Positions 28,866 to 38,553 of a stretch of DNA of 64,000 nt are shown piece by piece. Source of the stretch: Gordoniibacillus kamchatkensis (GTDB lineage Bacteria; Bacillota; Bacilli; Paenibacillales; NBRC-103111). Made by a program: the position numbers and the translations under genes. The stretch lies in contig NZ_JXAK01000011.1 of the NCBI RefSeq assembly GCF_000829455.1, positions 1-64,000 of the forward strand, written 5' to 3'. Below the pieces are notes generated by a model, which made no database searches, was not told the origin of the DNA, and worked only from the letters and a program-made list of their open reading frames with translations. Position 1 is the stretch's first letter. Every line of letters starts with the position of its first letter.

Positions 28866-28900
28866 ACAAAAAAAAGAAAGCCCCGAATCGGACTTTCTTT
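28866..28900 (-). terminator. terminator of the potassium operon
   Basis: On the minus strand an AAAGAAAG/CTTTCTTT stem with an inner CCGA/TCGG part is followed by a run of eight T. Confidence 0.75.
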
Positions 28901-28984
28901 TCCTTTGAACGATCAGTACTTTTAGCTGCTGAAGGCCTTTCAGTTCGGAAGGAACTCGCCTCTAAAGGCACTTCTTACTCCCGG

Positions 28985-30222
28985 CTACTCCTCGTGCCCG
29001 GCATCGCCGCGCATTTCCACGCCGAGCTTGCGGGCAACGTAGCCGGTCGTGCTGGCCTGCAGCAAAATTGTAAGCAGCACGGCCATGAACGTTACAGCCG
29101 AGATCACATCCTTGTGCCCGACACCGGCCATGCCGGCGATCATACCGCTAGCGCCGCGGGAATGACGCCCGTTTCCCGCACCCAGCACATGAACAGCAGC
29201 TCCCGCCACGTCCAGCCCGCTCTGCGGTCCGGTCCGGCGCACAAAAACACGGTCAGCGGGCGGGCGATCAGCATGAAGACGGCGATGACTCCCACACTCG
29301 CCCAGAAATGAGCGCCGATAACGCCCAGCTGCACCTGGCTGCCGAGCAAAATGAAAATGAGCATCCGCATCAGCACCGTCACGTTGTCGGTGAAATGCCC
29401 CATTTCCTGCAGCTGATCGTTCATGTTCATCTTGAACGTCTCCGCGTTGCCCCAAATGAGTCCGGCGACGAACGTTGCCATAAAGCCGCTCACGTGCAGC
29501 CAATCGCCGGCCAGGTAAGCGCCTAGCGCAGTGACAACCATGGCGATCGTCGCGTAGTCGCGCAGAAAGCCGAGCTTCAGGTGCGCCGTCGCATAGGTGA
29601 GCGCGAATCCGATCACACAGCCAACCGCCACGCCCCCGAGCGCCGTCCGCGCAAAGTCCGCCACCCCGCTCCCGAGCGAGAACGTTCCTCCGCCGACGAC
29701 GAGGCCGAGCACCGAAAACGTCAAAATCGAACCCGTGGCGTCGTTGAACGCCGACTCGCTCTCCACCGTCTCCCGCACTTTGGTTCGGATGCGCACCTGC
29801 TTGAACACCGGAATCAGCGTCGCCGGATCGGTCGAAGCGATGATCGAGCCGAGCAGCGCCGCATACAGCCACGGCAGCTGCAACAGCCAATGGGCCGCGG
29901 CAGCGACGGCCGCGCACGTTATCAGCACGCCCGGCACGCTGAGCAGCGATACCGAAATCCACACTTTGCCGAGCCCGGACAGCCTAATATTGCGGCCGCC
30001 GTCGAACAAAATAATCGTCGAGCCGAGAGTCAGAATCAATTGATTCGTCATCGACCCGCTTTCCACATGAATCAGATGAAGTCCCGGCCCAAGCGCCATG
30101 CCGAGGGCGAGATACAACGCCACGTCGGGCAGCTTTAGCGCCGCAGAGAGCTTGCCTGCCAGCATCCCGAGGCCGAACACGAGGATGAGCAGAAAAAGTA
30201 TGCTGTGCAGCGCTTCCGTCAT
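28985..30222 (-). CDS. cation/proton antiporter (CPA family, NhaP/CvrA-like), one frameshift
   Basis: The ATG at 30222 overlaps the stop of the TrkA gene (TAATG). About 12 membrane segments are present. Family marks are LALGMALGPG, FDGGRNI, the ion-site SIIASTDPATLIPVFK, and ESAFNDATGSIL. The frame breaks near 29137 inside AALAGMIAG, where one base is missing; the last ~55 residues continue in the next frame to 28985. It is the third gene of the operon behind the c-di-AMP riboswitch, so it is probably a K+ or Na+/H+ antiporter tuned with K+ uptake. Confidence 0.85.
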
Positions 30223-30884
30223 TAGCGGTTAACCTCTTTCTCGAACGACTCGACCTGGCTGTTCGTACCGATCACGACCATCACGTCGCCTTCGCTCAAA
30301 ATGTCGTCGGCCACCGGCGCAATAAGCACCTTCTTCTGCTTGTTGATGGCGACGACCGAGCAGCCGAAGCGGGCGCGCAGGTCGAGCTCCTTCAGCGTCT
30401 TGCCGCTCAAATGCTTAGGCACGGTGAGCTCCACCAGCGTATATTCCGGCGACAGATCGATGAAGTCGAGCAGGTTCGGCGATACGAGCTGGTGCGCGAC
30501 GCGTATGCCCATATCCCGCTCCGGGTAAATGATCCGGTCGACGCCGATTTTCGCCAGCACTTTGCCGTGCAGCTCCGACATCGCCTTCGCCACGACTTGC
30601 TTCACACCCAAATCTTTGAGCAAAATCGCCGTCATAATGCTGGCCTGAATATCGTCCCCGATCGCGACGACCGCACAGTCGAAGTTGCGGATGCCGAGCG
30701 ATTTTAACACGTCTTCCTCGACCGTATCGGCGACGACGGCATGCGTCAGCTTATCCGCCAATGCCTCGACCGCTTCCTCGTCCTTGTCGATGCCGAGCAC
30801 TTCATAGCCGAGATTCATCAATTCCTTGGCAAGCGAACCGCCGAAGCGGCCGAGCCCGATGACTGCATATTGCGCGGCTTTCAT
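30222..30884 (-). CDS. KtrA/KtrC-type RCK gating subunit for K+ uptake
   Basis: The 220 residues comprise an N-terminal Rossmann RCK_N domain (VIGLGRFGGSLAKEL, acidic GIDKD at the end of beta-2) and a C-terminal RCK_C domain (~140-220, VELTVPKHLSGKTLKEL), where c-di-AMP binds in characterised KtrA/KtrC proteins. It forms a ring on the KtrB channel and gates it with ATP/ADP. It begins 12 bases after the channel gene. The same ligand may thus act on both RNA and protein. Confidence 0.93.
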   Translation of the reverse strand: MKAAQYAVIGLGRFGGSLAKELMNLGYEVLGIDKDEEAVEALADKLTHAVVADTVEEDVLKSLGIRNFDCAVVAIGDDIQASIMTAILLKDLGVKQVVAKAMSELHGKVLAKIGVDRIIYPERDMGIRVAHQLVSPNLLDFIDLSPEYTLVELTVPKHLSGKTLKELDLRARFGCSVVAINKQKKVLIAPVADDILSEGDVMVVIGTNSQVESFEKEVNR

Positions 30885-30896
30885 CTGTGGTCTCTC

Positions 30897-32252
30897 CTAT
30901 CCGATTGTGATTTTGCCTTCCGGGAACCGGTACAAATCTTTCTCAGGCTTCGGCTGCAACGCGTATGCGAGCGTCAGCGGCCCGAGCCGGCCGGCGAACA
31001 TCATGAGCACGATCATGATGCGGCCGAACGTCGTCAGATCGGGCGTGAGCCCCATCGTCAGGCCGACAGTGCCGAAAGCCGACGTTGTCTCGAACAATAT
31101 CATCAAAAACTGATGCGGCTCCGTCGTGGAAAGCACCATGGAGACGAAGACAACGAGCACCAGCGCAATCATGGTCATCGTAATTGCCTTCAGGATACGG
31201 TTCTGGCCGAGCCGGTGGCGGAACAGCACAATGTCCTCCTTGCCGCGGATCATCGCCACCATGGCGCCGACCAGCGTCGTGAACGTCGTCGTTTTGATGC
31301 CGCCGCCCGTCGAGCCCGGGGAAGCCCCGATGAACATCAAAATAATCGTGAAAAATTGCGTGGCCTGCCGCATTCCCCCGATATCGAGCGTATTCGCTCC
31401 GGCCGTACGCGGCGTGACCGATTGGAACAGCGCGGACAAGATTTTGGCATGCAGGGGGAGCGGTCCCATCGTGCGCGGATTCGAATATTCGAAAATAAAG
31501 ATCACGAGCGCCCCAGCCACGATGAGGAAAGCCGTCATGCTCAGAACGACTTTGGAATGAAGCGAAAGTTTGCGGCATTTGGGATAATCCCGCACCTCCG
31601 CCAGCACCACGAAACCGAGTCCGCCCAGGACGATGAGCGCCATGGCGACGAAGTTCACGACGAAATCGCCGGCGTATCCGGTGAGGCTGGTGAACGGCGT
31701 GCCGGTGATCCTTCCGAACAAATCGAAGCCGGCATTATTGAAAAAGGAAATGGCGTGAAAAATGCCGTAATAGATCGCTTGCCCGACCGGCATATCGAAC
31801 GACCAGCGGATCGCAAAGATCAGGGCAGCCACTCCTTCGATCGTGAGCGAATAGACGATGACTTTGCGGAACAGCCGCACGATGCCTTCCATCGAACCGT
31901 GATTCAGCGCCTCCTGCAGCAGCAGCCGCTCCTTCAAGGAAATGCGCTTTCCGGTCAGGAAGAAGATGAGCGTCGCCATGCTCATAAAGCCGAGACCGCC
32001 GACCTGGATAAGAGTAATGATGACCAGTTGTCCGAAAATGCTGTAATGCAGGCTCGTATCCACCACGACCAAACCGGTGACGCACGTAGCCGAAGTGCTC
32101 GTAAAGAGCGCGTCCACAAACGGCGTGCCGCGTCCGTCGGCCGACGCTATCGGCAACGTCAAGAGCACCGCGCCGCATAAAATAATGGCGGCAAAGCCGA
32201 GCACCAATATTTGCGGCGGCGTCAGTGAAAAGAGGCGCATTTTTTTGGGCAC
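30897..32252 (-). CDS. KtrB/KtrD-type K+ channel subunit
   Basis: The GTG start at 32252 has AAGGAGG nine bases upstream. The 451-residue membrane protein has four MPM repeats with selectivity-filter-like Gly residues (TSATCVTGLVV, SFFNNAGFDLF, RTAGANTLDI, SAFGTVGLTMG). It is the pore of a Na+-dependent K+ uptake system. It is the first gene of the operon with TrkA-type and antiporter genes; its long leader carries a ydaO-type riboswitch. Confidence 0.93.
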   Translation of the reverse strand: MPKKMRLFSLTPPQILVLGFAAIILCGAVLLTLPIASADGRGTPFVDALFTSTSATCVTGLVVVDTSLHYSIFGQLVIITLIQVGGLGFMSMATLIFFLTGKRISLKERLLLQEALNHGSMEGIVRLFRKVIVYSLTIEGVAALIFAIRWSFDMPVGQAIYYGIFHAISFFNNAGFDLFGRITGTPFTSLTGYAGDFVVNFVAMALIVLGGLGFVVLAEVRDYPKCRKLSLHSKVVLSMTAFLIVAGALVIFIFEYSNPRTMGPLPLHAKILSALFQSVTPRTAGANTLDIGGMRQATQFFTIILMFIGASPGSTGGGIKTTTFTTLVGAMVAMIRGKEDIVLFRHRLGQNRILKAITMTMIALVLVVFVSMVLSTTEPHQFLMILFETTSAFGTVGLTMGLTPDLTTFGRIMIVLMMFAGRLGPLTLAYALQPKPEKDLYRFPEGKITIG

Positions 32253-32283
32253 GTAAGATTTCCTCCTTGGGCAAATGAACCCG

Positions 32284-32369
32284 ACTTGCGCTGCGCTTTG
32301 TCCGGCAAGTCGCAGCGCAGCGCTAACGACGGCCGGCTCCCGAAATGAGAAGAAACGGCCATGGCCGTT
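32284..32369 (-). other. structured leader between the riboswitch terminator and ktrB
   Basis: Two inverted repeats are seen. TGCGCTGCG (32287-32295) can pair with CGCAGCGCA (32311-32319), or alternatively ACTTGC (32284-32289) with GCAAGT (32305-32310); the two pairings share bases and exclude each other. AACGGCCATGGCCGTT at 32354-32369 is a perfect palindrome. None has a T run. Confidence 0.45.
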
Positions 32370-32444
32370 CTTTCCAGGCAGCCCCTCCGTTTCTCACACG
32401 GAATCAGCCTAAGTATAGGCGCAGCTTATACTTGCTAATGGAGC

Positions 32445-32475
32445 AAAAAAAAGGACACTGGAAGCCCCAATGCCG
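32445..32475 (-). terminator. riboswitch-controlled terminator upstream of ktrB
   Basis: On the minus strand GGCATTGG pairs with CCAGTGTC (two G-U pairs) around a short loop, followed by a run of eight T. It lies directly after the riboswitch core, about 190 bases before ktrB, so termination would stop the whole operon. Confidence 0.78.
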
Positions 32476-32477
32476 TC

Positions 32478-32640
32478 GACAGGTTCCCGTGTGCAGCCTA
32501 CGAGGTTAGCTGACGGGTTCGGGCACACCGGCTGCCCTAGCCGCCTTCGCGCCGTTCGAGAATGGCTCTCGCCCGGCAATCCGGCAACATTCACCCCTAC
32601 AAACATGGTTCCCCCGTTTTCCTTCGGAAATTCGGCTTTT
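32478..32640 (-). promoter_or_regulatory. c-di-AMP riboswitch (ydaO/yuaA type)
   Basis: On the minus strand the leader has the conserved blocks of this class in order: GGGGGAACC (32607-32615), GGGGTGAAT (32589-32597), and the long 3' block CCCGAACCCGTCAGCTAACC continuing to CTCGTAGGC (32496-32523). A terminator follows. The class is known to switch genes off when c-di-AMP is high, often K+ uptake genes, which fits the ktr-type operon here. Confidence 0.92.
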
Positions 32641-32656
32641 TATGCAATTGCTTTGA

Positions 32657-32685
32657 ATTATAGCCCCATTTTCCGTGCAGCACAA
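32657..32685 (-). promoter_or_regulatory. sigma-A promoter of the potassium operon
   Basis: On the minus strand TTGTGC and TATAAT are separated by 17 bases. Transcription would begin near 32650, right before the riboswitch. Confidence 0.78.
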
Positions 32686-32895
32686 AGTCGGCCTGACGCG
32701 ATTGAGTAGCGATTTGCGAGACTAGAGCCGAGGCGGGGAACCTGACACCCGAGTTTTCGTGCGAAACGGACCGTTTTCCTAGCTTTTCCTTCCATTTACA
32801 CGAAAATTGAGCGGCCGGTGCGTGCGAACAATTGGCGTCCTCTCCCGGACTATGATACTTTATGGATAACGACTGGGATCGGGGGAATCGGAAGC

Positions 32896-34512
32896 ATGAG
32901 GCTGAGCTTGAACCTTCCGCTGCTATGGCTGGCGCTGATCGGCATCACATTGTACGCGGGGGTCAACATCATCGCCGGCAAAATCGATCCGGAGGCTCAC
33001 GCAGCGGCGGACGGCAGGCGGACGGCGACCAAACAAGCTGCGGCGGAAGCTGCGCTTGCTTTTGCCAAGGAGCGCTTCGGTTTGAGTCCGGCCGCCGGTA
33101 CGTTTGTGACGTACGAAACGTACAAGCTGCGCAGCAGTTATCTCGAGCGATACGGACTCGCTGCGCAATACGACAAAAAGTTCGGAAAAGACTACCCGCT
33201 CGAGTATTTCACAGTGGAGCTGCGGGGAAAGCAGGAAAGCTCGGCAGCCCACTGGTTTGTCGACGTCGATATGTCAGGGCGCCGCGTGCTCGGTTGGAGC
33301 GAGGGCGCAGATGCGGCGCGGCAGCGCCCGGCCAAAGTTGACCTCGCCAAAGCGGAAGCTGCAGCCTTGCGCACGCTTCGGGACCGCGGCTACGACCCGG
33401 CCCTGTTCACCCCGGTGCGCGCGCCGCAAGATCCGGATACGAGGTTTACGTTCGAGAGCAAAACGGACCGCGTAGGGGAGGCGAAGCTGCAGCTGCAGAT
33501 CGATGCGGACGAGACGAGGGCATTCGGCTTCGCCTCCGTTTTCGTTATTCCGCTGGAGCATGTCCATTGGATGGAGAACCAGGACCGACAAGCTTCGATC
33601 ATGACCTGGATAAGTCTCGGCTTCATGCTTCTTATGGCAGCGGCCGGATTCATTTACGCGGTGCTGTACCGCAAGCACGTCTCATTCGGGCGGGGCGTCG
33701 TGCTGACGCTCGTTTACGCCGCATTTTACTGCCTCAACAACTTGAACATGCTGCCTGCGCTCAAAGCCGGACAGGGAAGTGGCGCCTCGACGCAGGATAC
33801 GATCATTAACGTAATGTTCGTCAACTTTGTCACACTGCTCATGGCCATCGGCGTGTATATCTCCTACGTATCGGGTATGGAGCTGTGGCGGCGCGTCGGC
33901 TGGAACCCTTGGCCGCGCTGGCGCGAAGCGCGGTTCGGCGCGGACGTATGGCATTCGATGGGGCGCGGTTACTTGCTGTGCCTGTTCGTCCTCGGCGTGC
34001 AGCAGCTGCTTTTTTTCGCAGCGATGTACGGCTTCCGCGTATGGACGGTCAGCGACGCTTCCGATTCGCCGTACAATATGCTGGTGCCGGGCCTTTTTCC
34101 GCTGCTTGCCTGGTGTGCCGCCATTTCCGAAGAATCGACGTTTCGCCTGTTCGGCATCGCCTTCTTCGCCCGTATCGTGCGTTGGCGGTTCGCCGCCGTG
34201 CTGCTGCCCAGCATCGTCTGGGCCGCCATTCATACGCAATACCCGATTTATCCCGTGTACACGCGGCTGATCGAGGTAACGATACTCGGCCTCATTCTCG
34301 GCTACGCTTTTTTGAAGTACGGGTTTATGACCGTGCTGTTCGCCCATGCGTCGATGGACAGCCTGCTGATGGGCTTCGACCTGCTCTCCCTGCAAAATGC
34401 CGCGGACGCCGCCCTCGGCATCCTCTACATGGCCGCACCGCTGCTCGTCGGCACTTTGCTTGCCTGGCTGCACGGCCGCTCGCGCCGGCGCTCCGCTCCG
34501 CTTGCCGGCTGA
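32896..34512 (+). CDS. CPBP-family intramembrane metalloprotease with extracytoplasmic domain
   Basis: The ATG 32896 follows GGGGGA and GGAAG sites; an earlier in-frame start is unlikely because the chosen one begins the first membrane helix (LPLLWLALIGITLYAGVNII). Residues ~30-235 lie outside the membrane and resemble PepSY-like modules (two AEAALAFAKERFG-like repeats). Then come about eight membrane segments with the CPBP/Rce1 motifs EESTFR, a His in AIHTQYP and FAHASMD. Members process lipidated or small exported peptides. It is transcribed alone. Confidence 0.85.
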   Translation: MRLSLNLPLLWLALIGITLYAGVNIIAGKIDPEAHAAADGRRTATKQAAAEAALAFAKERFGLSPAAGTFVTYETYKLRSSYLERYGLAAQYDKKFGKDYPLEYFTVELRGKQESSAAHWFVDVDMSGRRVLGWSEGADAARQRPAKVDLAKAEAAALRTLRDRGYDPALFTPVRAPQDPDTRFTFESKTDRVGEAKLQLQIDADETRAFGFASVFVIPLEHVHWMENQDRQASIMTWISLGFMLLMAAAGFIYAVLYRKHVSFGRGVVLTLVYAAFYCLNNLNMLPALKAGQGSGASTQDTIINVMFVNFVTLLMAIGVYISYVSGMELWRRVGWNPWPRWREARFGADVWHSMGRGYLLCLFVLGVQQLLFFAAMYGFRVWTVSDASDSPYNMLVPGLFPLLAWCAAISEESTFRLFGIAFFARIVRWRFAAVLLPSIVWAAIHTQYPIYPVYTRLIEVTILGLILGYAFLKYGFMTVLFAHASMDSLLMGFDLLSLQNAADAALGILYMAAPLLVGTLLAWLHGRSRRRSAPLAG

Positions 34513-34578
34513 CGGTCGTTTGCGGCGGGCGGCCCGGTGCGTCGGGGTGCTGGCAGTTCCTTATTGCCGATCAGCAGG

Positions 34579-34783
34579 AAATAACGGAACGGCGTTCCGT
34601 TATTTCTGCTTTTGCCAAGAGTTTGCGAGACAATAACGGAACGCTGTTCCGCTAAAGTTGGTAATCAAGCCGAATTTCGCTCTGTTTGCCATCAAAACGC
34701 CTGAATAACGCACCGCTCTTCCGCTATTTTGGGGAAATACCGGGAAATACAGCGGTTAGCGGAACACAGTTCCGTTAACGCTG
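34579..34783. repeat. array of four GGAAC/GTTCC palindromes (array 1)
   Basis: Four short palindromes start near 34581, 34633, 34705 and 34756. The first has perfect 13-base arms (AAATAACGGAACG and its complement) around one base. Between units 3 and 4 lies GGGGAAATACCGGGAAATAC, which recurs in array 2 near 63570 in the opposite orientation. Confidence 0.85.
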
Positions 34784-34805
34784 CAGGCGGGTTCATGCCA
34801 CCGAT

Positions 34806-34843
34806 AAAAAAGGGCAAGGCCGCTCATACGCAGCCTTGCCCTT
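34806..34843 (-). terminator. rho-independent terminator of uvrC
   Basis: On the minus strand AAGGGCAAGGC pairs with GCCTTGCCCTT, followed by a T run. It lies ~240 bases after the uvrC stop. Confidence 0.88.
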
Positions 34844-34879
34844 ATTGGTTGCACTCTTTTCTCGAAAGGGAGGTGTCCG

Positions 34880-35125
34880 CTTGGTCTCCAGCTGCATCAG
34901 TCGGCCTCATTCCAAGCGTAACCGTATGCCCCGCAGCTCTCATCTACATCTCCGGCGGCCAGCCGCATTCAGTCCATGTAGTCGTTGCTCGCCGACTCGG
35001 TTCCAGCAGCTGCATCAGTCAGCCTCATTCCAAGCGTATCCGTACGCCTGCCCCTCTCACTCACATCACCAAAAGCCGGCCGCATTCATCCCCCGTAATC
35101 GATGCCTGCCGCCTCGGTTGCATCA
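34880..35125. repeat. imperfect tandem duplication across the uvrC 3' end
   Basis: Two copies of roughly 120 bp share AGCTGCATCAGTC, GCCTCATTCCAAGCGTA, GCCGCATTCA and CTCGGTT blocks in the same order. The right copy contains the last ~13 codons of uvrC; the left one is a decayed non-coding copy downstream. Confidence 0.7.
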
Positions 35126-37218
35126 GCATCCGCACCCGTCTCGACACCGTCCGCATCCGCCTCGTCCGCATCCGCCTCATCCGCCTCCGGACCGCGCAGC
35201 GCTGCGAGAATGTCGCGCGCCAGCTTGTCGCCGATGCCGATGCCGCGAAAATCGTCGACCGTCGCCTCGCGCATCCGCTTGATCGAGCCGAAATGTTTCA
35301 GCACCAGCTTCCGCCGTTTCTCGCCGATGCCCGGAATGGCGTCGAGCTGCGACGCGACCATCGACTTCGCCCTCGTCTCGCGGTGGAACGTGATCGCGAA
35401 CCGGTGCACCTCTTCCTGAATGCGCTGCAGCAAGTAAAATTCCTGCGAATCGCGGCGCAGCGGCACGACCTCCGGCGGATCGCCGGTCATCAGCATCGCC
35501 GTCTTATGCTTCGCGTCTTTGACGAGGCCGCATACCGGGACGAAAAGCCCAAGCTCGTTCTCCAGCACGTCGATGGCGGCGGAAATTTGCCCTTTGCCGC
35601 CGTCGACGACGATCAAGTCGGGCGGGGTCAAGCTTTCCTTGAGCACCCGCTCGTAGCGGCGGCGAATCACTTCGCGCATCGTCTCGTAGTCGTCCGGCCC
35701 TTGCACGGTACGTACCTTGTACTTGCGGTACTCTTTTTTGTCCGGCTTGCCGTCCGTGAATACAACCATCGCCGATACCGGGTCGGACCCTTGGATGTTC
35801 GAGTTGTCGAACGCCTCGATGCGCCGCACCGGCCCGATCCCGAGCCATTCGCCGAGCGCCTCGACGGCTTTCACCGTGCGTCCCTCGTCCCGCTCCAGCA
35901 TGCGGAACTTCTCCTCGAGCGCGACTCTGGCGTTATCGCGTGCCATTTGCAGCATCTGCTTCTTGAGGCCGCGCTGCGGAAAATGCACCTTTACTTTCAG
36001 CCAGCTCTCCAGCGCCTGCTTCACATCGCGGTCGTCCGCGGTCTGCACCGTCTCGTCGGCTCCGCCGCCGGGTTCGGCGGCAAACGCCGCAGCGGCTTCG
36101 GCCACGATCGGTGCCGTTTCGGCCGCATCCGGCTGAGGCGCTCCCCCGGGAGCGGCCGAAATCGCACCGCCAGCGGCGGCGCCAGCAGTCCCATCGCCGG
36201 CGCTGCCTACGGCAGTATCGCTTCCAGCACCGTCCGTGCCTTTTCCGGCCGCAGCCGGATTCGCCTCGGCTGCGGAGCTCGGCAGCAGCACCTCTTTCGG
36301 CAAAGCCGGATTTTCGCTGTAATACTGCGTCACGAACGACATGAAGTCCTCATATTCGTCCCCGTAAAACGGGAACAGCGTGACGTGGCGCTCGATCATT
36401 TTGCCCGAGCGCATATACAAAATCTGTACACACATCCAGCCTTTATCGACCGCATAACCGAACACGTCGCGGTCGACGGCGTCGGTCGTGTTGATTTTCT
36501 GCTTCTCCATGACGGCGTCGATGTGCTGGATCTGGTCGCGCAGCTCTTTCGCCCGCTCGAAGTTGAGCTCCTCCGCGGCGGCCAGCATCCGCTCCTCCAA
36601 CTCGTCGCGAATGTCGCCGTGCCCTCCGTTCAAAAAGCGCACGATCTCTTCGACCATCTGCTCGTTTTGCTGCTTCGTCACTTCGTACTCGCACGGCGCG
36701 AGGCATTGCCCGAGGTGGTAGTACAAGCACACTTTATCCGGCAGCGTCCTGCATTTGCGCAGCGGGTACAGCCGGTCCAGCAGCTTTTTCGTCTGCTGCG
36801 CCGCGAACGCGTTCGGATACGGCCCGAAATATTTGCCCCTGTCCTTAATGACCCGCCGCGTCACTTCGAGCCGAGGATGCTCCTCGTGCGTGATTTTGAT
36901 ATACGGGAACGATTTGTCGTCCTTGAGCAGCACGTTGTAGCGCGGATGATGCTGCTTGATCAAGTTGCACTCCAGAATGAGCGCTTCCATGTTGGACGCG
37001 GTCACGATATATTCGAAGTCGGCGATTTCCATGACGAGCCGCTGCGTCTTGGCGCCGTGGCTGCCCGTAAAATACGAACGGACGCGGTTTTTGAGCACTT
37101 TCGCCTTGCCGACGTAAATGATCGTGCCTTCGCGGTTTTTCATCAAATAGCAGCCGGGCTTATCCGGCAACAGCGCCAGCTTGCTGCGAATCAATTCGGA
37201 ATGTTGTTTCGATGCCAC
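35086..37218 (-). CDS. uvrC: excinuclease ABC subunit C with Ala/Gly-rich insertion
   Basis: It makes both incisions in nucleotide-excision repair. From the GTG start at 37218: a GIY-YIG nuclease domain ([19 protein letters not shown]), a Cys cluster ([18 protein letters not shown]), a UVR motif (~205-240), an RNase H-like endonuclease domain ([12 protein letters not shown]) and tandem HhH motifs ([19 protein letters not shown]). Two oddities: ~80 residues of Ala/Gly-rich low complexity at ~312-393 between UVR and nuclease domains, and an Asp/Glu/Ala-rich tail after the HhH region. At 710 residues it is ~110 longer than Bacillus UvrC. Confidence 0.95.
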   Translation of the reverse strand: MASKQHSELIRSKLALLPDKPGCYLMKNREGTIIYVGKAKVLKNRVRSYFTGSHGAKTQRLVMEIADFEYIVTASNMEALILECNLIKQHHPRYNVLLKDDKSFPYIKITHEEHPRLEVTRRVIKDRGKYFGPYPNAFAAQQTKKLLDRLYPLRKCRTLPDKVCLYYHLGQCLAPCEYEVTKQQNEQMVEEIVRFLNGGHGDIRDELEERMLAAAEELNFERAKELRDQIQHIDAVMEKQKINTTDAVDRDVFGYAVDKGWMCVQILYMRSGKMIERHVTLFPFYGDEYEDFMSFVTQYYSENPALPKEVLLPSSAAEANPAAAGKGTDGAGSDTAVGSAGDGTAGAAAGGAISAAPGGAPQPDAAETAPIVAEAAAAFAAEPGGGADETVQTADDRDVKQALESWLKVKVHFPQRGLKKQMLQMARDNARVALEEKFRMLERDEGRTVKAVEALGEWLGIGPVRRIEAFDNSNIQGSDPVSAMVVFTDGKPDKKEYRKYKVRTVQGPDDYETMREVIRRRYERVLKESLTPPDLIVVDGGKGQISAAIDVLENELGLFVPVCGLVKDAKHKTAMLMTGDPPEVVPLRRDSQEFYLLQRIQEEVHRFAITFHRETRAKSMVASQLDAIPGIGEKRRKLVLKHFGSIKRMREATVDDFRGIGIGDKLARDILAALRGPEADEADADEADADGVETGADADATEAAGIDYGG

Positions 37219-37230
37219 CGCATTTCCCCC

Positions 37231-38553
37231 TCATGAAAAAACCGGAAATTGAATTTTATAAATTTTTTTAGGCCTTCCACGCAGCTTTTCCAGTTTTTTG
37301 AACGAAACTTTCGCTACTCCTTTTTCCACCAGCTGGCTCAGAATCCGGTTGGCGCTCCTGACGGTAACCCCCAGATGAAAGGCAATATCTTCGGCGGTCA
37401 GCTCGCTCGTGCCCAGCTTGGAAATGACGCCTCTGATTTTTTGGATTTGCAGCGTGGAAATCCCCGTACTTTCGTTCAGCTGCATGATGCCGGAATCGAC
37501 TTCATTCGAATAGTGCAAGCAGTTGTCTTCCCCGAGAGGTCCGATGATCTGATCGTTCCGGATGATGAACGTGCCGCGGACCGCGCTTGCGGACGACTGC
37601 TGATTCGCAAATTGTCCGTTCATTCTTGCTTTGTACATCGTATCTCCAATGCCCCAGCCGATGGCAACGGAAAAAGGCAGCTGTCCATGTAAGAACTGCA
37701 TAAGAGAACAACCGGTAAAGTGATTGGTAATAAGTTTCAAGTCCTTAGCCGAACAAATGATTTCAAAACTTGCCGTTAATTTTTGAATGATGAAGGGGAC
37801 TTTTTTCTCGGTTGAGAACTCCAGCAGCTCTTTGTGAAGCAGCATCATCTTTAATTCCAGATCATAAATGTTCGAGGTTGCGGCGTCAGGTTTGCTGATG
37901 GATACGTGGCCGATGGCAATCTGGTTGTCGGCCAGCTTCACAGCTTCCAGTTCACCGATGACCTGCTCGAACTGCCGAATAACGGACGCTTGCGACGGAA
38001 ACAAATAAATATGCGGAATACCGCATTCCGTTAGCTTGTCGACAATATTACCTACGCGGGTAATGGCAAAATCGATCTTGCCTTCGTGCCATAAGTTCAA
38101 ATGATGCTGCAGCGTCTCTTCATAAAAGCGCTCACTAAAGATGACGCGCTCCATATTACGTATCGTTTGCGGAAATTGATCCTCATGCAGGACGCTTCGC
38201 AGTCCTAAAAAATCGTTGCTTTCCCACAGAAAATCAATGAACACGCGCGAGAAATCCAGGTCCCTTTTCCGGACGCTCAGCTCAAACAGGCATTTATAAA
38301 AATCGTGCTCGTCAATCCGGTAGACGTAGCTCGGGATAGGGAACGACTCCCACTCGTGCTGGAGATGATGATAGGCCAGCTCGGTCATGATAAACCCGTC
38401 AACGTCCGCCTGATGACCGGCATAGAGAGGTTTGATTTCGGAAATTTGCTTATAGGGCAATAGAAGCAGATCGCTTCTTTGTCCAAAATGCGCCTGAACC
38501 GGAGCCAGACGCTCCAAATACGCCTTCGATACAATGACTCCCAGACGGATCAA
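37231..38553 (-). CDS. transcriptional regulator: binding-protein-like sensor, GGDEF-like middle, winged helix
   Basis: The start is taken as TTG 38553, which lies ~11 bases after GGGAGG; an ATG at 38589 sits upstream of that site. The first ~200 residues look like a ligand-sensing domain (IRLGVIVSKAYLERL, then an ADVDGFIMTELAYHHL stretch). Around 300-360 a degenerate nucleotide-cyclase-like segment is seen (LPFSVAIGWGIGDTMYKARMN). The C-terminus (~375-440) is a winged helix (LTAEDIAFHLGVTVRSANR, RGRPKKIYKI). It is divergent from the MFS-peptidase pair and probably controls it. I do not recognise a named family. Composition is more AT-rich than that of the neighbours. Confidence 0.65.
   Translation of the reverse strand: MIRLGVIVSKAYLERLAPVQAHFGQRSDLLLLPYKQISEIKPLYAGHQADVDGFIMTELAYHHLQHEWESFPIPSYVYRIDEHDFYKCLFELSVRKRDLDFSRVFIDFLWESNDFLGLRSVLHEDQFPQTIRNMERVIFSERFYEETLQHHLNLWHEGKIDFAITRVGNIVDKLTECGIPHIYLFPSQASVIRQFEQVIGELEAVKLADNQIAIGHVSISKPDAATSNIYDLELKMMLLHKELLEFSTEKKVPFIIQKLTASFEIICSAKDLKLITNHFTGCSLMQFLHGQLPFSVAIGWGIGDTMYKARMNGQFANQQSSASAVRGTFIIRNDQIIGPLGEDNCLHYSNEVDSGIMQLNESTGISTLQIQKIRGVISKLGTSELTAEDIAFHLGVTVRSANRILSQLVEKGVAKVSFKKLEKLRGRPKKIYKIQFPVFS

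Noticed and set aside
30741-32180. 479-codon plus-strand ORF opposite ktrB
   Set aside because: Antisense shadow with low-complexity Arg/His/Glu composition.
34729-37236. 835-codon plus-strand ORF opposite uvrC
   Set aside because: Antisense shadow; uvrC is unmistakable on the other strand.
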